Below the pieces are notes generated by a model, which saw only the letters and a program-made list of their open reading frames with translations, was not told where the DNA came from and did no database searches. Below, one piece after another: positions 1-10,050 of a stretch of 64,000 nt of DNA. This stretch comes from Perkinsus olseni (Eukaryota; Perkinsozoa; Perkinsida; Perkinsidae): positions 1 through 64,000 of the forward strand of contig JABANP010000264.1 in the NCBI GenBank assembly GCA_013115135.1, given 5' to 3'. The translations under genes and the position numbers were made by a program. Each line of letters begins with the position of its first letter. The first letter of the stretch is position 1.

Positions 1-180
1 CCAACAACTGATATCTCAGAAGCCTGAGACAGGAAGTGCACAAATCGCTCACGGAGATGAGAGATCGTTGGATGTGGGCGACCTGAGGTACTGTGCACAT
101 GGGGAACATTGAAGCACATTGCATTGACATGAAAGCAGTGTAGCACTTCTCGTACGTATCGCCTGCGAATCCAGATGATA
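1..180. other. unique sequence before satellite array 1
   Basis: No gene is recognised. The last 40 bases (a 'cgcctgcgaa..ccaga' stretch) resemble the sequence just before the second array near 2830, so both arrays seem to start from a related flank. Confidence 0.4.
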
Positions 181-1056
181 AGCTGAGTGGTGGAACGCAA
201 GACGGCACGCCTTCGAGACATCGATAACCTACTTAGTTGTGAGTGAATGATTCCGAGAACTAATAATACCCCGTCGCCAAGGTTGAGCGATGGAACGCAA
301 GACGGCATGTCTTCGAGACATCGATAACCTACTTAGTTGTGAGTGATTACTCCCGAGAACTAATAATACCCCGTCGCCAAGGTTGAGTGGTGGAACGCAA
401 GACGGCACGCCTTCGAGACATCGATAACCTACTTAGTTGCAAGTTAGTGCTTGCGAGAACCAATCGTATCCTGTCGCCAAGCTTGAGTACTGGAACGCAA
501 GACGGCATGTCTTCGAGACATCGATAACCCGCTTAGTTGTGAGTGATTACTCCCGAGAACTAATAATACCCCGTCGCCGAGGTTGAGTGGTGGAACGCAA
601 GACGGCATGCCCTCGAGACATCGATAACCTACTTAATTGTGAGTGATTACTCCCGAGAAAAAATAATACCCCGTCGCCAAGGTTGAGTGGTGGAACGCAA
701 GGCGGCATGCCCTCGAGACATCGATAACCTACTTAGTTGTGAACGATTACTCCCGAGAACTAATAATACCCCGTCGCCAAGGTTGAGTGGTGGAACGCAA
801 GACGGCATGCCCTCGAGACATCGATAACCTACTTAGTTGTGAGTGATTACTTCCGAGAACTGATAATACCCCGTCGCCAAGGTTGAGTGGTGAAACGCAA
901 GACGGCATGCCTTCGAGACATCGATAACCCACTTGGTTGTGAGTGATTACTCCCGAGAACTAGTAATACCCCGTCGCCAAGGTTGAGTGGTGGAACGCAA
1001 GACGGCATGCCCGCAAGACGGCATGTCTTCGAGACATCGATAACCTACTTAGTTGT
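181..1056. repeat. satellite array 1, 100-bp unit, about 8.7 copies
   Basis: The core 'tggaacgcaa' recurs at 191, 291, 391, 491, 591, 691, 791, 891 and 991, exactly 100 bases apart. Each unit contains 'gacggcatgc', 'ttcgagacatcgataac', 'acttagttgtgagtgatt' and 'ataccccgtcgccaagg'. Copies differ by a few substitutions; the last one is rearranged around 1010-1025. The unit has no spacers and is no CRISPR. Reading frames in it are shadows of the repeat. Confidence 0.97.
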
Positions 1057-2100
1057 TTAGAGCTTCTTCGCCCCGTAAAAGCTGTCGCAGTCTCTGGCTG
1101 CCCACGGAAAGGTACTGGGGAATCTCGGATTCGACGTGAACATCGATTGTCTCTCCGGATTCTCGTATCGGATATCGCTCTTCCTCAGACAATGCGAGGG
1201 GCCTGGATGAACGTCGACCCTCTACAAAAACATTAATTCTTGGCGGCGCGAACTCAGCAAACGAGTTCCCTCGCGACGGTAGGAGTCGATAGGTAGGCAA
1301 TCCACCTGAGAACAGCCGAGCCCGGTCAACTAGCTATAATACGAGGTTTAGGGACCAACCCGTTGTTGTTCGCTCTCCTAGCGAGGCGAGAGGAGTATCG
1401 ACATGTAGGTTAACGCTTGGATAGCTCGAGACAATCGAGATTAGCGTAGCAAGCAGGAGAACCGCATTCATCACACTCGAGTGGTATATTCAAAGAGCAG
1501 CTATCGCTCACTCTTCTGCATACAAAATCTCGGCGCCGAATACAATTAAGAGGATGAAAGGCGCTACGGCAGAGCTCAGGGCATACATGGCCAAGTGACA
1601 GGGCGTTACGGTTCTGCAGATCGTACAAAGTTGGACAAGGCCCCGCATATTCTGGGGGAGCAGAGCACATGCCGCTAGCCGTATACATCCATCCATCCTG
1701 AATCAGAAGAAAACTCCTCCCTGATTTCTGGGCCTCAGTACCGGGCATGCGTGGTCAAAATCCGACTTGCACTCCTTGATACAAGCATAGTGGGAACCAC
1801 ATCGACGAGCGAGATGGCCCTTTTCGAGAGGGCCCAGACCCGCGAAATTTATGGTTTCGGGGCACGGACCAGAATAGTAATACGGGACGCGACAATGTTT
1901 GCCATCTCCTTCCTCGCTCCAGTCTTCCTATCGAGCAAACGGAAGGATACGAGAGCCGTCTCGTTCGTGGCCTTACTGGACCTGTGAAAATATGTCTCAA
2001 ATACTTCACATTTGCCCAATACTACACAAAGAATCATATTTCCGAGAACAGGACAGGTCGGAAGCGTCAATCTCGTGACGTATAACGAAGTCCGTAACAA
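1049..2100 (-). CDS. CPW-WPC domain cysteine-rich protein (5' end unresolved)
   Basis: Exons modelled at 2100-about 2025, 1927-1742, 1697-1415 and 1305-1049. The 44-nt intron 1741-1698 (GTACTG...TTCAG) joins the two halves of a CPW-WPC module: upstream CIKECKSDFDHACP, downstream DGWMYTASGMCSAPPEYAGP, giving C-P-x-x-W at the junction. A preceding module reads HCRVPYYYSGPC followed by a Cys-rich linker, and its own CP-W junction is also at an intron, so intron position is conserved between modules. The family is known from Plasmodium and other apicomplexans, where members are secreted or on the surface of zygote and ookinete stages; function is unknown. Only about two modules are seen, no signal peptide was found, and the 5' exons may be missing. 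The last exon is low in Cys and its stop codon lies in the satellite. Exon 1 and the 109-nt last intron are the least certain. Confidence 0.72.
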
Positions 2101-2887
2101 CTGCAGCACAATTAAAAATGGCAAATGTGCCCTGCGGAATGTCTTAGGGGCAAGGCTACCCGAGGACAAGGTATTTTTCCATCTGGGTGCCGTCACCAGG
2201 ACTATGCCCTTTTGATACGGCTATCAAGTCACTCAGTATATCATTATCACTTGAGACTAGACTCGCTAGTCTGAGAGCGTCGACATTACGCTCCGCCATG
2301 TGAACCAAGCCTACGCTTGGCCTCCTTGAAATAAAAGCCTAATATCTCTAGATTGTGCTGCTATGTGCTTCCCCACTGCTTGTTGGTGCGTTTGAAGTCT
2401 ATCGAGCCGTAGATCACGGCCAAGGGCGTAGTCAGCGGCCGCAGGATAGTGAAACTGCGGAGAGGCGTAGAAACATCTCGGTATCTCAGGAGCAGTCCTA
2501 ACTTAACATTGATATCCTGAAACGAATACACCTCACGCACTTCCGGTTGCCTTTCCTCCGACTCTTACCGGTAGTCCGAGCTCGGATGCTGAAGTACCAG
2601 GTGAGGCAGATATTTCGCTTTCATCTCCATGGCGACTCATATCCAGAGTGTGACTAGCCGCAACTACGGACGTTAGGGCACAAAGACGGATCATTGGTGG
2701 AATGATCTAGTGGAACAAGCTGCTCGACGATTGTGTGTGTATGCGAACACTGAAGCAATTGCTCACAGTGATAAGCTTTCATGCTAGGCTCCTACTGGAC
2801 TCGCCTCACAGCTTCTAATAGTGAGTGATCGCCTGCGAAAACCAGAGTCGGGTCGAACGGGGGGCACTTGTCGGAGAACGGCTCGTA
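2101..2887. other. spacer between CPW-WPC gene and satellite array 2
   Basis: No convincing coding exon is seen. A small inverted repeat (ccaagc-ctac-gcttgg) sits near 2305. Upstream exons of the CPW-WPC gene could still be hidden at 2101-2220. Bases 2820-2887 resemble the left flank of array 1. Confidence 0.35.
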
Positions 2888-3360
2888 TACCTACTTAGTT
2901 GTGAGTGAATGCTTCTGAGAACTAATAATACCCCGTCGCCAAGGTTGAGTGGTGGAACGCAAGACGGCATGCCTTCGAGACATCGATAACCTGCTTAGTT
3001 GTGAGTGATTACTCCCGAGAACTAATAATACCCCGTCCCCAAGGTTGAGTGATGGAACGCAAGACGGCATATCTTCGAGACATCGATAACCTACTTAGAA
3101 TGATTACTCCCGAGAACTAATAATACCCCGTCGCCAAGGTTGAGTACTGGAACGCAAGACGGCATGCCTTCGAAACATCGATAACCTACTTAGTTGTGAG
3201 TGATTACTCCCGAGAACTAATAACACCCCGTCGCCAAGGTTGAGTGGTGAAACGCAAGACGGCATGCCCTCGAGACATCGATAACCTACTTAGTTGTGAG
3301 TGATTACTCCCGAGAACTAATAATACCCCGTCGCCAAGGTTGAGTGGTGAAACGCAAGAA
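2888..3360. repeat. satellite array 2, same 100-bp unit, about 4.7 copies
   Basis: Same unit and orientation as the first array, with core starts at 2953, 3053, 3148, 3248 and 3348. The 95-bp step at 3053-3148 is due to a short deletion. The array stops inside a unit at about 3360, a few bases before the first ATG of the UNC93-like gene. Confidence 0.96.
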
Positions 3361-3365
3361 CAGAG

Positions 3366-5541
3366 ATGTCGTCGACGCACCGCCGTGCGACGATCGAGCA
3401 CAAAATTACGTGTCACTTCGGGGATGCCTGGCATCAAGAAACGTTTTGTAGGTATGTGAATATCCTAGGAGTTGAAGAAACTGCTGGGACGAAGCTGTAT
3501 AGGTCAAGTGTCTCCCTCTTTCTCATGGGCAACGCACTAGTCGGACTGGGGGCGCCACTGGTCTTTATCACGTCGCAGGAGATAGTTGGAAGATGCGCGT
3601 AGGGTCGAGTCCAGCCCGTACATCTCGCATGAGGTCACTCAGGTACTTCCATTCCAGAGATTTGACTCGGGTGAAAAAGGCAGGCATTATCCCGCGGGAT
3701 TGCACGGCTGTGAAGGACTTTCAGAAGAGGCTCGAGCGGACAACAACGAAGTACATCGGACCTCGGAGGCTCAATGATTTACTGTGGATCCGGTGCAGGT
3801 TCAGTTGCATATTCTTCAGTGAGCTGCAATTGCAGGGATTGCTTCTGGTCCCAATGGCGGTTGTTGCTTTGAAGACAGGGCCTGACGCCGAGTAAGTTCG
3901 ACTCTGCTTCTGGTGTTCAATGTCTCGGCAGGTGGCGAGTTCCCCTGTTTTGGGCGATGGCTATGTTGCCTTTGTCAAGCAGCTTTATATTTCTGATGGT
4001 TCCTCCGGTCCCAAGGAGCGACATCATTCCAGGTATGTTTGGCTCGTGTGGCTGTGTGGTCTAGTGGTATGATTCTCGCTTTGGGTGCGAGAGGTCCCGA
4101 GTTCGATTCTCGGCTCAGCCCTGTTGTTGCTCATCATTGGATTTCTTGTATGCCCAACACCGAATATTGCGGTGACGCACGCGTTGAAGAGATCGCACGT
4201 TGCGTCTCGCCGATGCAGAAACTCGCTGAACAGACACAGTCGAATCATCCATCAATCGTCTCACACACCTGCCCGATCGAGGCCTCAGGTGCTCCTCGTC
4301 CGGTGACATCCCCGACCAGCTGCCTTTCGTTCGGAATCAAACAGAGAGACATGTTGGGAATTGTTCCGAGCTGTATAACAAACGGCATGGTGAGGCCTTT
4401 TCTGATTGCCTTGCTATGGTGCACACCCCAATCTATGTATTTATTCATGATCCGCCTGAATCGTTAGCAGAACTGGTCTCCTCTTCTCAGGTTATAGCCT
4501 ACGTATTCGGTAGTTTCAGCCGGTACCTGGTCGCTCCCATTCTCGGCATTCGAACCACAGTCGCCGCACAGTCACTTTTCTTTATTTTCAACGCTTTGTT
4601 CACTCTTTCTTGGGGGCGATTGCTCTTCACTGGAAGGGTGAGTCGAGAAATGGTACGAACCATCACCACCCTGGCTTCATCGGCCGACATGCAAGAATTG
4701 AGCTTCAGGCTTACTTCGTCGCGACCGTGGCACAGCTGGCTTTTTTCATCACAGTTATTTCATTGCATTTGCTGAGAACCTGGCTAAGCACGAATTACAC
4801 TCCGGTAAGCAAGTTTAGTAGAAGGCTACCATGGATCGCAGACCCTTGGGTTAGAATGGGCGTAGAGACTGGCCCTGGGACCCCTTGTTGGATGGTGCAC
4901 CAGCCGGGAATCAACGAACGGTCTCCTGGGTCTCGTTAAGTTCCGTCGCAAAGATCTGTCCACGCTCAATGGATGAACGTCGACGTTTGTGAGCGGTCCG
5001 TCGATCTTGGTCATCTCATTCGAAATTGGGCGTACACTCATTCGCATGTACACGTTCTTCATGCAGGATCCAGACAGGGATGGTGCCCTGCAGTGGATTC
5101 AGATCGACACTCCGACCAAGGCTGAGTATTTCACAATCGCTGGCCTTATCATATTGCTCGCCTTTGGAGACTCTCTTTATGAATTCGAACTCCCGGCAAG
5201 CATCCAGGCCCGTTTCGCTCCTACTAGGTAAGAAGCGCGACGTACTTATCATACGAGTACCGAATGCAGGTACCACTTGGTCGCGATCTCAAACTATAAA
5301 GCCTATCACAGCCTGGGGTACTTCATACAGTTTACAATCGATCTTAGTCTTGGTGACGATTCCCTCAACTCCTTCTATCGTGGGGGAATCGTCCATCCTT
5401 CTTTGATTCTCATCACGGTGAGCCTGCGTTACTGCGACGTTGGAAGTCGGTGGAAGTTTCCTGTTCATTGATGCTCAGGTTGCTCTACTCGTGTCCTACC
5501 TATGCATGGTATTCGGACGGGGTCGGCATACCAACGCATAG
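3366..5541 (+). CDS. UNC93-like (MFS-type) multipass membrane protein, probably 5'-truncated
   Basis: The 3' half is well supported: exons 4491-4637, 4709-4804, 4855-4988, 5078-5227, 5270-5417 and 5479-5541 join in consistent phase with introns of 71, 50, 89, 42 and 61 nt. They encode several hydrophobic segments, including FGDSLYEFELPAS and a following KAYHSLGYF stretch, which match the GFGD...Q and K..QSLG signature of the UNC-93/DUF895 transporter-like family. The 5' half (3366-4032) encodes MGNALVGLGAPLVF, like the GIGAALLW segment of the family, then two more membrane segments ending in FLMVPPVP. The first membrane helices are absent and the reading frame starts where the satellite ends. 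A tRNA-Pro lies between the halves on the same strand, probably in an intron (donor GTATGT at 4033); the exon linking the halves was not resolved. Whether this is one working gene or a truncated one is open. Confidence 0.55.
4050..4121 (+). tRNA. tRNA-Pro (anticodon TGG)
   Basis: Full cloverleaf of 72 nt: D arm TGGTCTAGTGGTATGA, anticodon arm CTCGC-TTTGGGT-GCGAG with anticodon TGG at 4082-4084, T arm CCGAG-TTCGATT-CTCGG. The acceptor GGCTGTG/CTCAGCC has one T-T mismatch. The D arm and anticodon arm match eukaryotic tRNA-Pro closely and carry A and B box promoter sequences. Confidence 0.95.
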
Positions 5542-5708
5542 CAGCATTATCTTTTTATTCAAGTTCAAACCACGTTTTTCGGTTAATCTAACTGAGCTAA
5601 CGGCATTCCTTCTGAGCGGCCTCCGCTCAGCGAACCACAAGCGTTTCGCACTGATCTGGTTTGTGGAGTTGAGCAAATACGATCACGTTTATTGGACTAT
5701 CCATGAGC

Positions 5709-5786
5709 TGAGTGCTTCGGAGTTCGAACCCACGCGGAGCATGTCCAGAAAATGTGCTACGCTCGTAAGCACTCGTGCAAGCACTC
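5709..5786 (-). pseudogene. decayed tRNA-Leu copy
   Basis: The acceptor stem GAGTGCT/AGCACTC pairs perfectly and the 3' part (TGGACATGCTCCGCGTGGG) is nearly identical to the tRNA-Leu at 5892-5973. The anticodon arm is shortened and cannot form a 7-base loop with a Leu anticodon, and the T stem is broken. It is probably a tandem duplicate that lost function. Confidence 0.7.
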
Positions 5787-5891
5787 ATGTTCAGCTTCGC
5801 TCGCCTCGCTCTTCTTTGTTGTCACGTTTGATGAGCAACCTATGAATCGTCAATTGTTTACTTTTCACAATCTGGCTGAGGTACAGAAGCC

Positions 5892-5973
5892 TGAGTGCTG
5901 TGGGGTTCGAACCCACGCGGACCATGTCCAGTGGATCTTAAGTCCACCCCCTTAACCACTCGGGCAAACACTC
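5892..5973 (-). tRNA. tRNA-Leu (anticodon TAA)
   Basis: 82-nt type II tRNA: acceptor GAGTGTT/AGCACTC with one G-T pair, D arm CCCGAGTGGTTAAGG, anticodon arm GTGGA-CTTAAGA-TCCAC (anticodon TAA), a long variable arm, and T arm GTGGG-TTCGAAC-CCCAC. Discriminator base is A. Confidence 0.95.
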
Positions 5974-6357
5974 ACGGAATGACGTGACGGACTGCGAGCG
6001 CCTCCGCCCAGCGGATTTGGCGAGCCCGCAAGGCTCGCTCTCGACTTTTGCTAGCGGGTCAGCCTCAGTACAGGGGTGCCGATTCGGCATTGCCGATGTG
6101 CTCTGGTTGTTTTCGATAGAGACATGCACGGTGACTCTGAGTTTTTGAGAATGCAATGGATCGGGAAATATATTGAACCCGACACATAACCAAAAGGCCG
6201 ATCGAGCTGGAATCGCCAGCGTATGATTCAATGGAGCTCAGACGTTCCGTCGTACTTGTCCATGGTGTCCTCTAAGCCCCGCCAGAAACTTCGAACTCCA
6301 CAACTGAGCGATATCTCTCTGCTTTTGCAGAAGATGGACAACGTAATGCATGCGTCA

Positions 6358-6764
6358 TTATTCGGCCCCTTCATTCACTTCATCCTCTGTGTTGGGCGCT
6401 TCATCCTTCTCCGCTTCGGCGACTGCCTTCCATTGGTCGCTATGAGACGCAACCCGTCTGCTCATGAAAGAAGCCGGCGAGACGTGCTCATGTACCTACA
6501 ACAAGAAGGAGCATTCGTAGTTGCTAGAGTCTTGAGAATATTTCTGCTCCCGCCACGCGTGGCCCAGTTCGTCAACCAATCACCCTAATGATAATCGACA
6601 TCATTAAGAATTGACTGCCGGAGCGTAGCCGATTGCGAGTCGCATGAATCCTTCTCTTCTCGCGAGCCTCGAGTGAATCGTTGTAGCTCCATCCGTTAGA
6701 GTCCTACGTCAATCGTAATGTGAGCTCCATGGACAAGTGCGATTACTAGAAGGATAGCTTTCAT
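6358..6764 (-). CDS. small secreted protein with acidic tail
   Basis: Three exons are modelled. Exon 1 starts at 6764 and encodes a signal peptide, MKAILLVIALVHGAHITID. A GTAGGA...CATTAG intron leads to an exon beginning GDWLTNWATRGGSRN, and a 58-nt intron (GTACAT...CATAG) leads to a last exon that ends in an acidic tail, VAEAEKDEAPNTEDE..., and TAA. The product is about 75 residues, with two adjacent Cys. Phases agree at both junctions. I do not recognise the family; a secreted or vacuolar peptide is inferred only from the signal sequence. Confidence 0.55.
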
Positions 6765-7357
6765 AGCGAAGAATTGGAGATCAACTGCTCGCAAAAGACT
6801 TTGCGCAACTTTGCCAATCAGCCGATCGTTAAATGAATGCCGATGAAGATACCACCGATCAATCCAATTTCTTGACACGAACAGTCGAGACGGGTTAGTT
6901 ACCGAAAAGATTGACTAACACTACACGTATGACTGCCTGAAAATCGAGCAGTAATAGTAGCAATAGACAGCTAGTGCAGCGCGAATTACGTTCGTGAATA
7001 GACACTACAAAACGACCGCCATCCAATTACCCTTCGCAACCAAAGTGAAACCTTCTTATCGCGCTACATATGATACTACTACCAGTGTGCACGGTGAGGA
7101 TTCTCAGGGAGACCGCGAGGGGATTGACCCGCCCTGCTCCCCGGTGACATACGCACCAGCGTGATGACGATGACGGCGACGTGGGGTTAAAATTATTCAA
7201 CTTCTCTGTCTATCGGATGCTACTAGATAAAAATATATGAGCAGTAAAAATAGTCCTAAGTAATGTTACTGGGGTCTTAGGATCAAATTCCGCGCGTCTC
7301 ACACATTGGTGACAATTGGCGCAGTGGACTCGCGCCGCACACGCGGAGAAAATTGGA
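6765..7357. other. intergenic
   Basis: No gene, RNA or repeat is recognised. The stretch near 7200-7260 is AT-rich. Confidence 0.4.
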
Positions 7358-7954
7358 TTAATAGAATCGCGAATGCGAAGCTGACGCTGATAGCCTCCGC
7401 AACTCCGCCGAAAACTGCTTTGAGGACAATCTAAGGACGAACGAGATTTCGCGCGCCACGGAATTCGGTTGACTCACTAGTCTTTCCGTCGTCCATGGAG
7501 TAGGGGGAATCATCATCAGCAAAGATATCGGTATGGCGAGGAACTGAAAGAAATCATGCGTACGATATACAAGCTCCGTTCCGAGAGACATTTCGACTCT
7601 CAACCTCTCCAATGGAGAGTCTCCATTAGAGATTCTCTCGTATTCAGCCTCAATGCGAAGATTCGTCGCCATGTAGCCGAGCTGGTGAAGGTCAGCTAGC
7701 ACCCAACCTCTGTCCAAATATGCGCTTACGTTCAACCCCGATCCTTGAGAACTAATCACTTCAATTTGGTTCAGCGATACATTCTTCGTTAGTCTGATGA
7801 AACGCGTTCCCATATTACTATCGCCAGCAAAACTCCTCCAATCACCGCCATTCTGAGCTGACGCCAGATGGCTTTGACTGAGAACAACATAAGACATCTC
7901 GCTATACCCGCAACGAGGATGTACAAGCGTACGAACGAGCCAACCAACACACAT
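7358..7954 (-). CDS. uncharacterised protein with one hydrophobic segment
   Basis: An uninterrupted 198-codon frame, long for this intron-rich region. It reads GTRFIRLTKNVSLNQIEV and later a helix FFQFLAIPISLLMMI. The first motif vaguely resembles the strand pattern of discoidin-like (F5/8 type C) domains, R-x-I-R-L...L-x-E-I-x-V, but this is weak. The start at 7954 is the first ATG after an in-frame stop. Real introns that happen to be in frame cannot be excluded. Confidence 0.45.
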   Translation of the reverse strand: MCVGWLVRTLVHPRCGYSEMSYVVLSQSHLASAQNGGDWRSFAGDSNMGTRFIRLTKNVSLNQIEVISSQGSGLNVSAYLDRGWVLADLHQLGYMATNLRIEAEYERISNGDSPLERLRVEMSLGTELVYRTHDFFQFLAIPISLLMMIPPTPWTTERLVSQPNSVAREISFVLRLSSKQFSAELRRLSASASHSRFY

Positions 7955-8627
7955 GAAGAACAGTACTGTTAATTCATTCAGCGATCTCCGTCACATGTAT
8001 GACGAGAGGGCAGGTCGACCATTCGCCCGTCGAGCCCATCGATACACAGTGGCTCGGCGACACACAGTACACAGGGCTCGTGCGGCGAAGATCAAGTATG
8101 TCGCGAGCCCGCTAACGAGCTAACGAAAATGATAACGAGCTCACTGCAACCAATTTTACGAAGTCTTCAGGGCTTTTTATATTCTTGTGTCCTCGAATTA
8201 CTATGCAATTTCACATCTTCCCGAAAAATAAACGCTAGGGAACAAGTGGGAATCGCGAAGTCGAGAAATTCCGTGCGACAGCCACCGATCATACACCCGC
8301 AGTAGTACACTTTGAGATGGGGTTCTGCGGATCAGTACAAAAAGATTGGGTTATGCGCCAGCCACGGGTGCGGGACTTTCCGCGTTGTAACGGGAAAGGT
8401 CGTTGGATCGATCGCCAACGGCGACCTAACAATGAGAAAAAAAGTCACTTCAAGCAGGCGTCGACGGTGACGAGGGCAAGCACGGAGATCGAGGCTCGAC
8501 AGAGAAGAAAATGGTTGCGCGAGCTTACGACCTGCTGGGCTGCAGACCAGCATGGGCCCATCAGCCCAGCTGAAGTGGGGAGCTTCTAAGGCTCTCAGGG
8601 GCGTGACACACGTTCTAGCCCTGAATA
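7955..8627. other. intergenic, no gene recognised
   Basis: Short frames on both strands (for example 8317-8589 plus, 8332-8676 minus) show no domain, signal peptide or clear splice structure. A local inverted duplication 'ctgggctgcagaccagcatgggcccatcagcccag' lies at 8534-8570. Confidence 0.35.
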
Positions 8628-9438
8628 TTACCGTACAACTATATCCCGCATCGCTGCCGTCGGTGAGAGCATCCATGTAATGCCGAACGACAGCAAAGCC
8701 GTAATAACCAGATCAAAGGCGATCGAGTCAGGCCACACCCAGACATCTGAGGAAGCGTGATTCTTGGACTCTATTGAGCAGTATATTACCCGCTCTGGCG
8801 GCATTTTTGGAAGGGTAAGCGATATATGCGAAAAGGGCATTGAAACCAGCAGCTCCTATGATGGCTATGGACATCATAAGCACCTGAAGAAACAACGTTT
8901 TGGACGAAATAATCACCGAAGCGATCACGCTAAGAGGACAAAAATATCATTGAACCAGGGCAACAACACCGGCCTTTCAAATACGAAATCAACGGGGCTC
9001 ATCCGAGTCACATTGAGTGTAACTGAAAATCTCCGAGCTCAAGAAAACTGCAGGGATTCGACCAAGACCAGAGCGTTCACCGAGGAAACAATCAACGTCA
9101 ACGCACGTCGACGATGCGGAGATTCAGTACGAATGCCGAAGGAGGGACCGAACATTTCAGAAACTAACCGCCTTATGCCCCTCTACTACCAAATACAACC
9201 ACAACGGGAACTGTATGAGATAATCAGTGCCTTTGATTATCCCAATAATCTTCCGCTTCCACTGGCTGCCCGAGGGCGTGCTGCGACCGCGTTCGTCTCC
9301 GCTGCCTCCAATTGTCGCGTGCGTCGGCGTACCCGACACGGTATCGTTGGGTTGAGACATACGAACTACCACTAGCTGAGCATCAAGCATCGGTGGCCTT
9401 ATTGCGGCAACCACGCGTGAACTACAACTTCGTCTCAT
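8628..9438 (-). CDS. uncharacterised multipass membrane protein, partly resolved
   Basis: The last two exons join across a 43-nt intron (8789-8747, GTAATA...CTCAG) with phase kept. They encode membrane helices (LMMSIAIIGAAGFNALFAY, then DLVITALLSFGITW) and end at the TAA at 8628. Further upstream are two more coding-like stretches: 9157-9438 with DYLIQFPLWLYLVVEGH, and about 9010-9145 with LTLIVSSVNALVLVE. Their junctions were not settled. Family unknown. Confidence 0.5.
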
Positions 9439-9677
9439 GCGTGCTGCCCGCGGTGCCGAACAGACGGGTACGCTTGAAGCGTCACGCTTCTATGAACCGG
9501 GCCAGTTCGGCCCAGAAGAACGAGAAGAAGGATATCGGAGTCAGATAATTCGACGAGTGCGAGGCGATTGAATGTGACGTGAAATTTCGCTGTTCACAGC
9601 TTCTTAACAGTTCTCTCCACTCCTACTAGCCCATATCCCTACGTCCACTATTGTTGCTCTTACTGTAGAGGCCTGGG

Positions 9678-10050
9678 TTATTTTGAGTGTGGTAAGGTCA
9701 ACAACAGGATGCTCGGCACACCCACAACAAACCCCGTCAGGCCAATCTCACCCACTTCAACTCGTATTTGCTCATTTCGACGGGATCGACATGCCGGATT
9801 TGTGAATCGCGCGCGCCACAGTGCGAGTTCCGACACGAAGCAGCTAGCCACACCAAAGCTCGAGGCTCCAGTGGAAGCGCTCCACCGTGTGTTTGCCGCG
9901 TGAGCCAGCACCAGCCGAGTAGAGAGGTCAGATAGTTTACCTAGAATGGCTCATGGCGGCAGTTGCTCGCGCCGGATTGGGTTTAATGACTATCACCATT
10001 GCAACCCAGCACCGAAATCGTCGGGCGATCATCGTTCGATCGTCTTTAGA
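9678..10050 (-). CDS. uncharacterised small protein, two exons (tentative)
   Basis: A first exon starting near 10035 (MIARRFRCWVAMVIVI...) ends at a GTAAAC donor. After an intron of about 97 nt ending in TAG it continues as CFVSELALWRARFTNPACRS and ends LLLTLPHSK at 9678. Phase is consistent (2+1). No family is recognised; confidence is low because both exons are short. Confidence 0.35.

Noticed and set aside
181..1056. Possible CRISPR array
   Set aside because: Whole 100-bp units are repeated without unique spacers, and the genome is eukaryotic.
1849..2196. 115-codon minus-strand frame
   Set aside because: The CPW-WPC pattern lies in a different frame of the same strand with proper splice sites.
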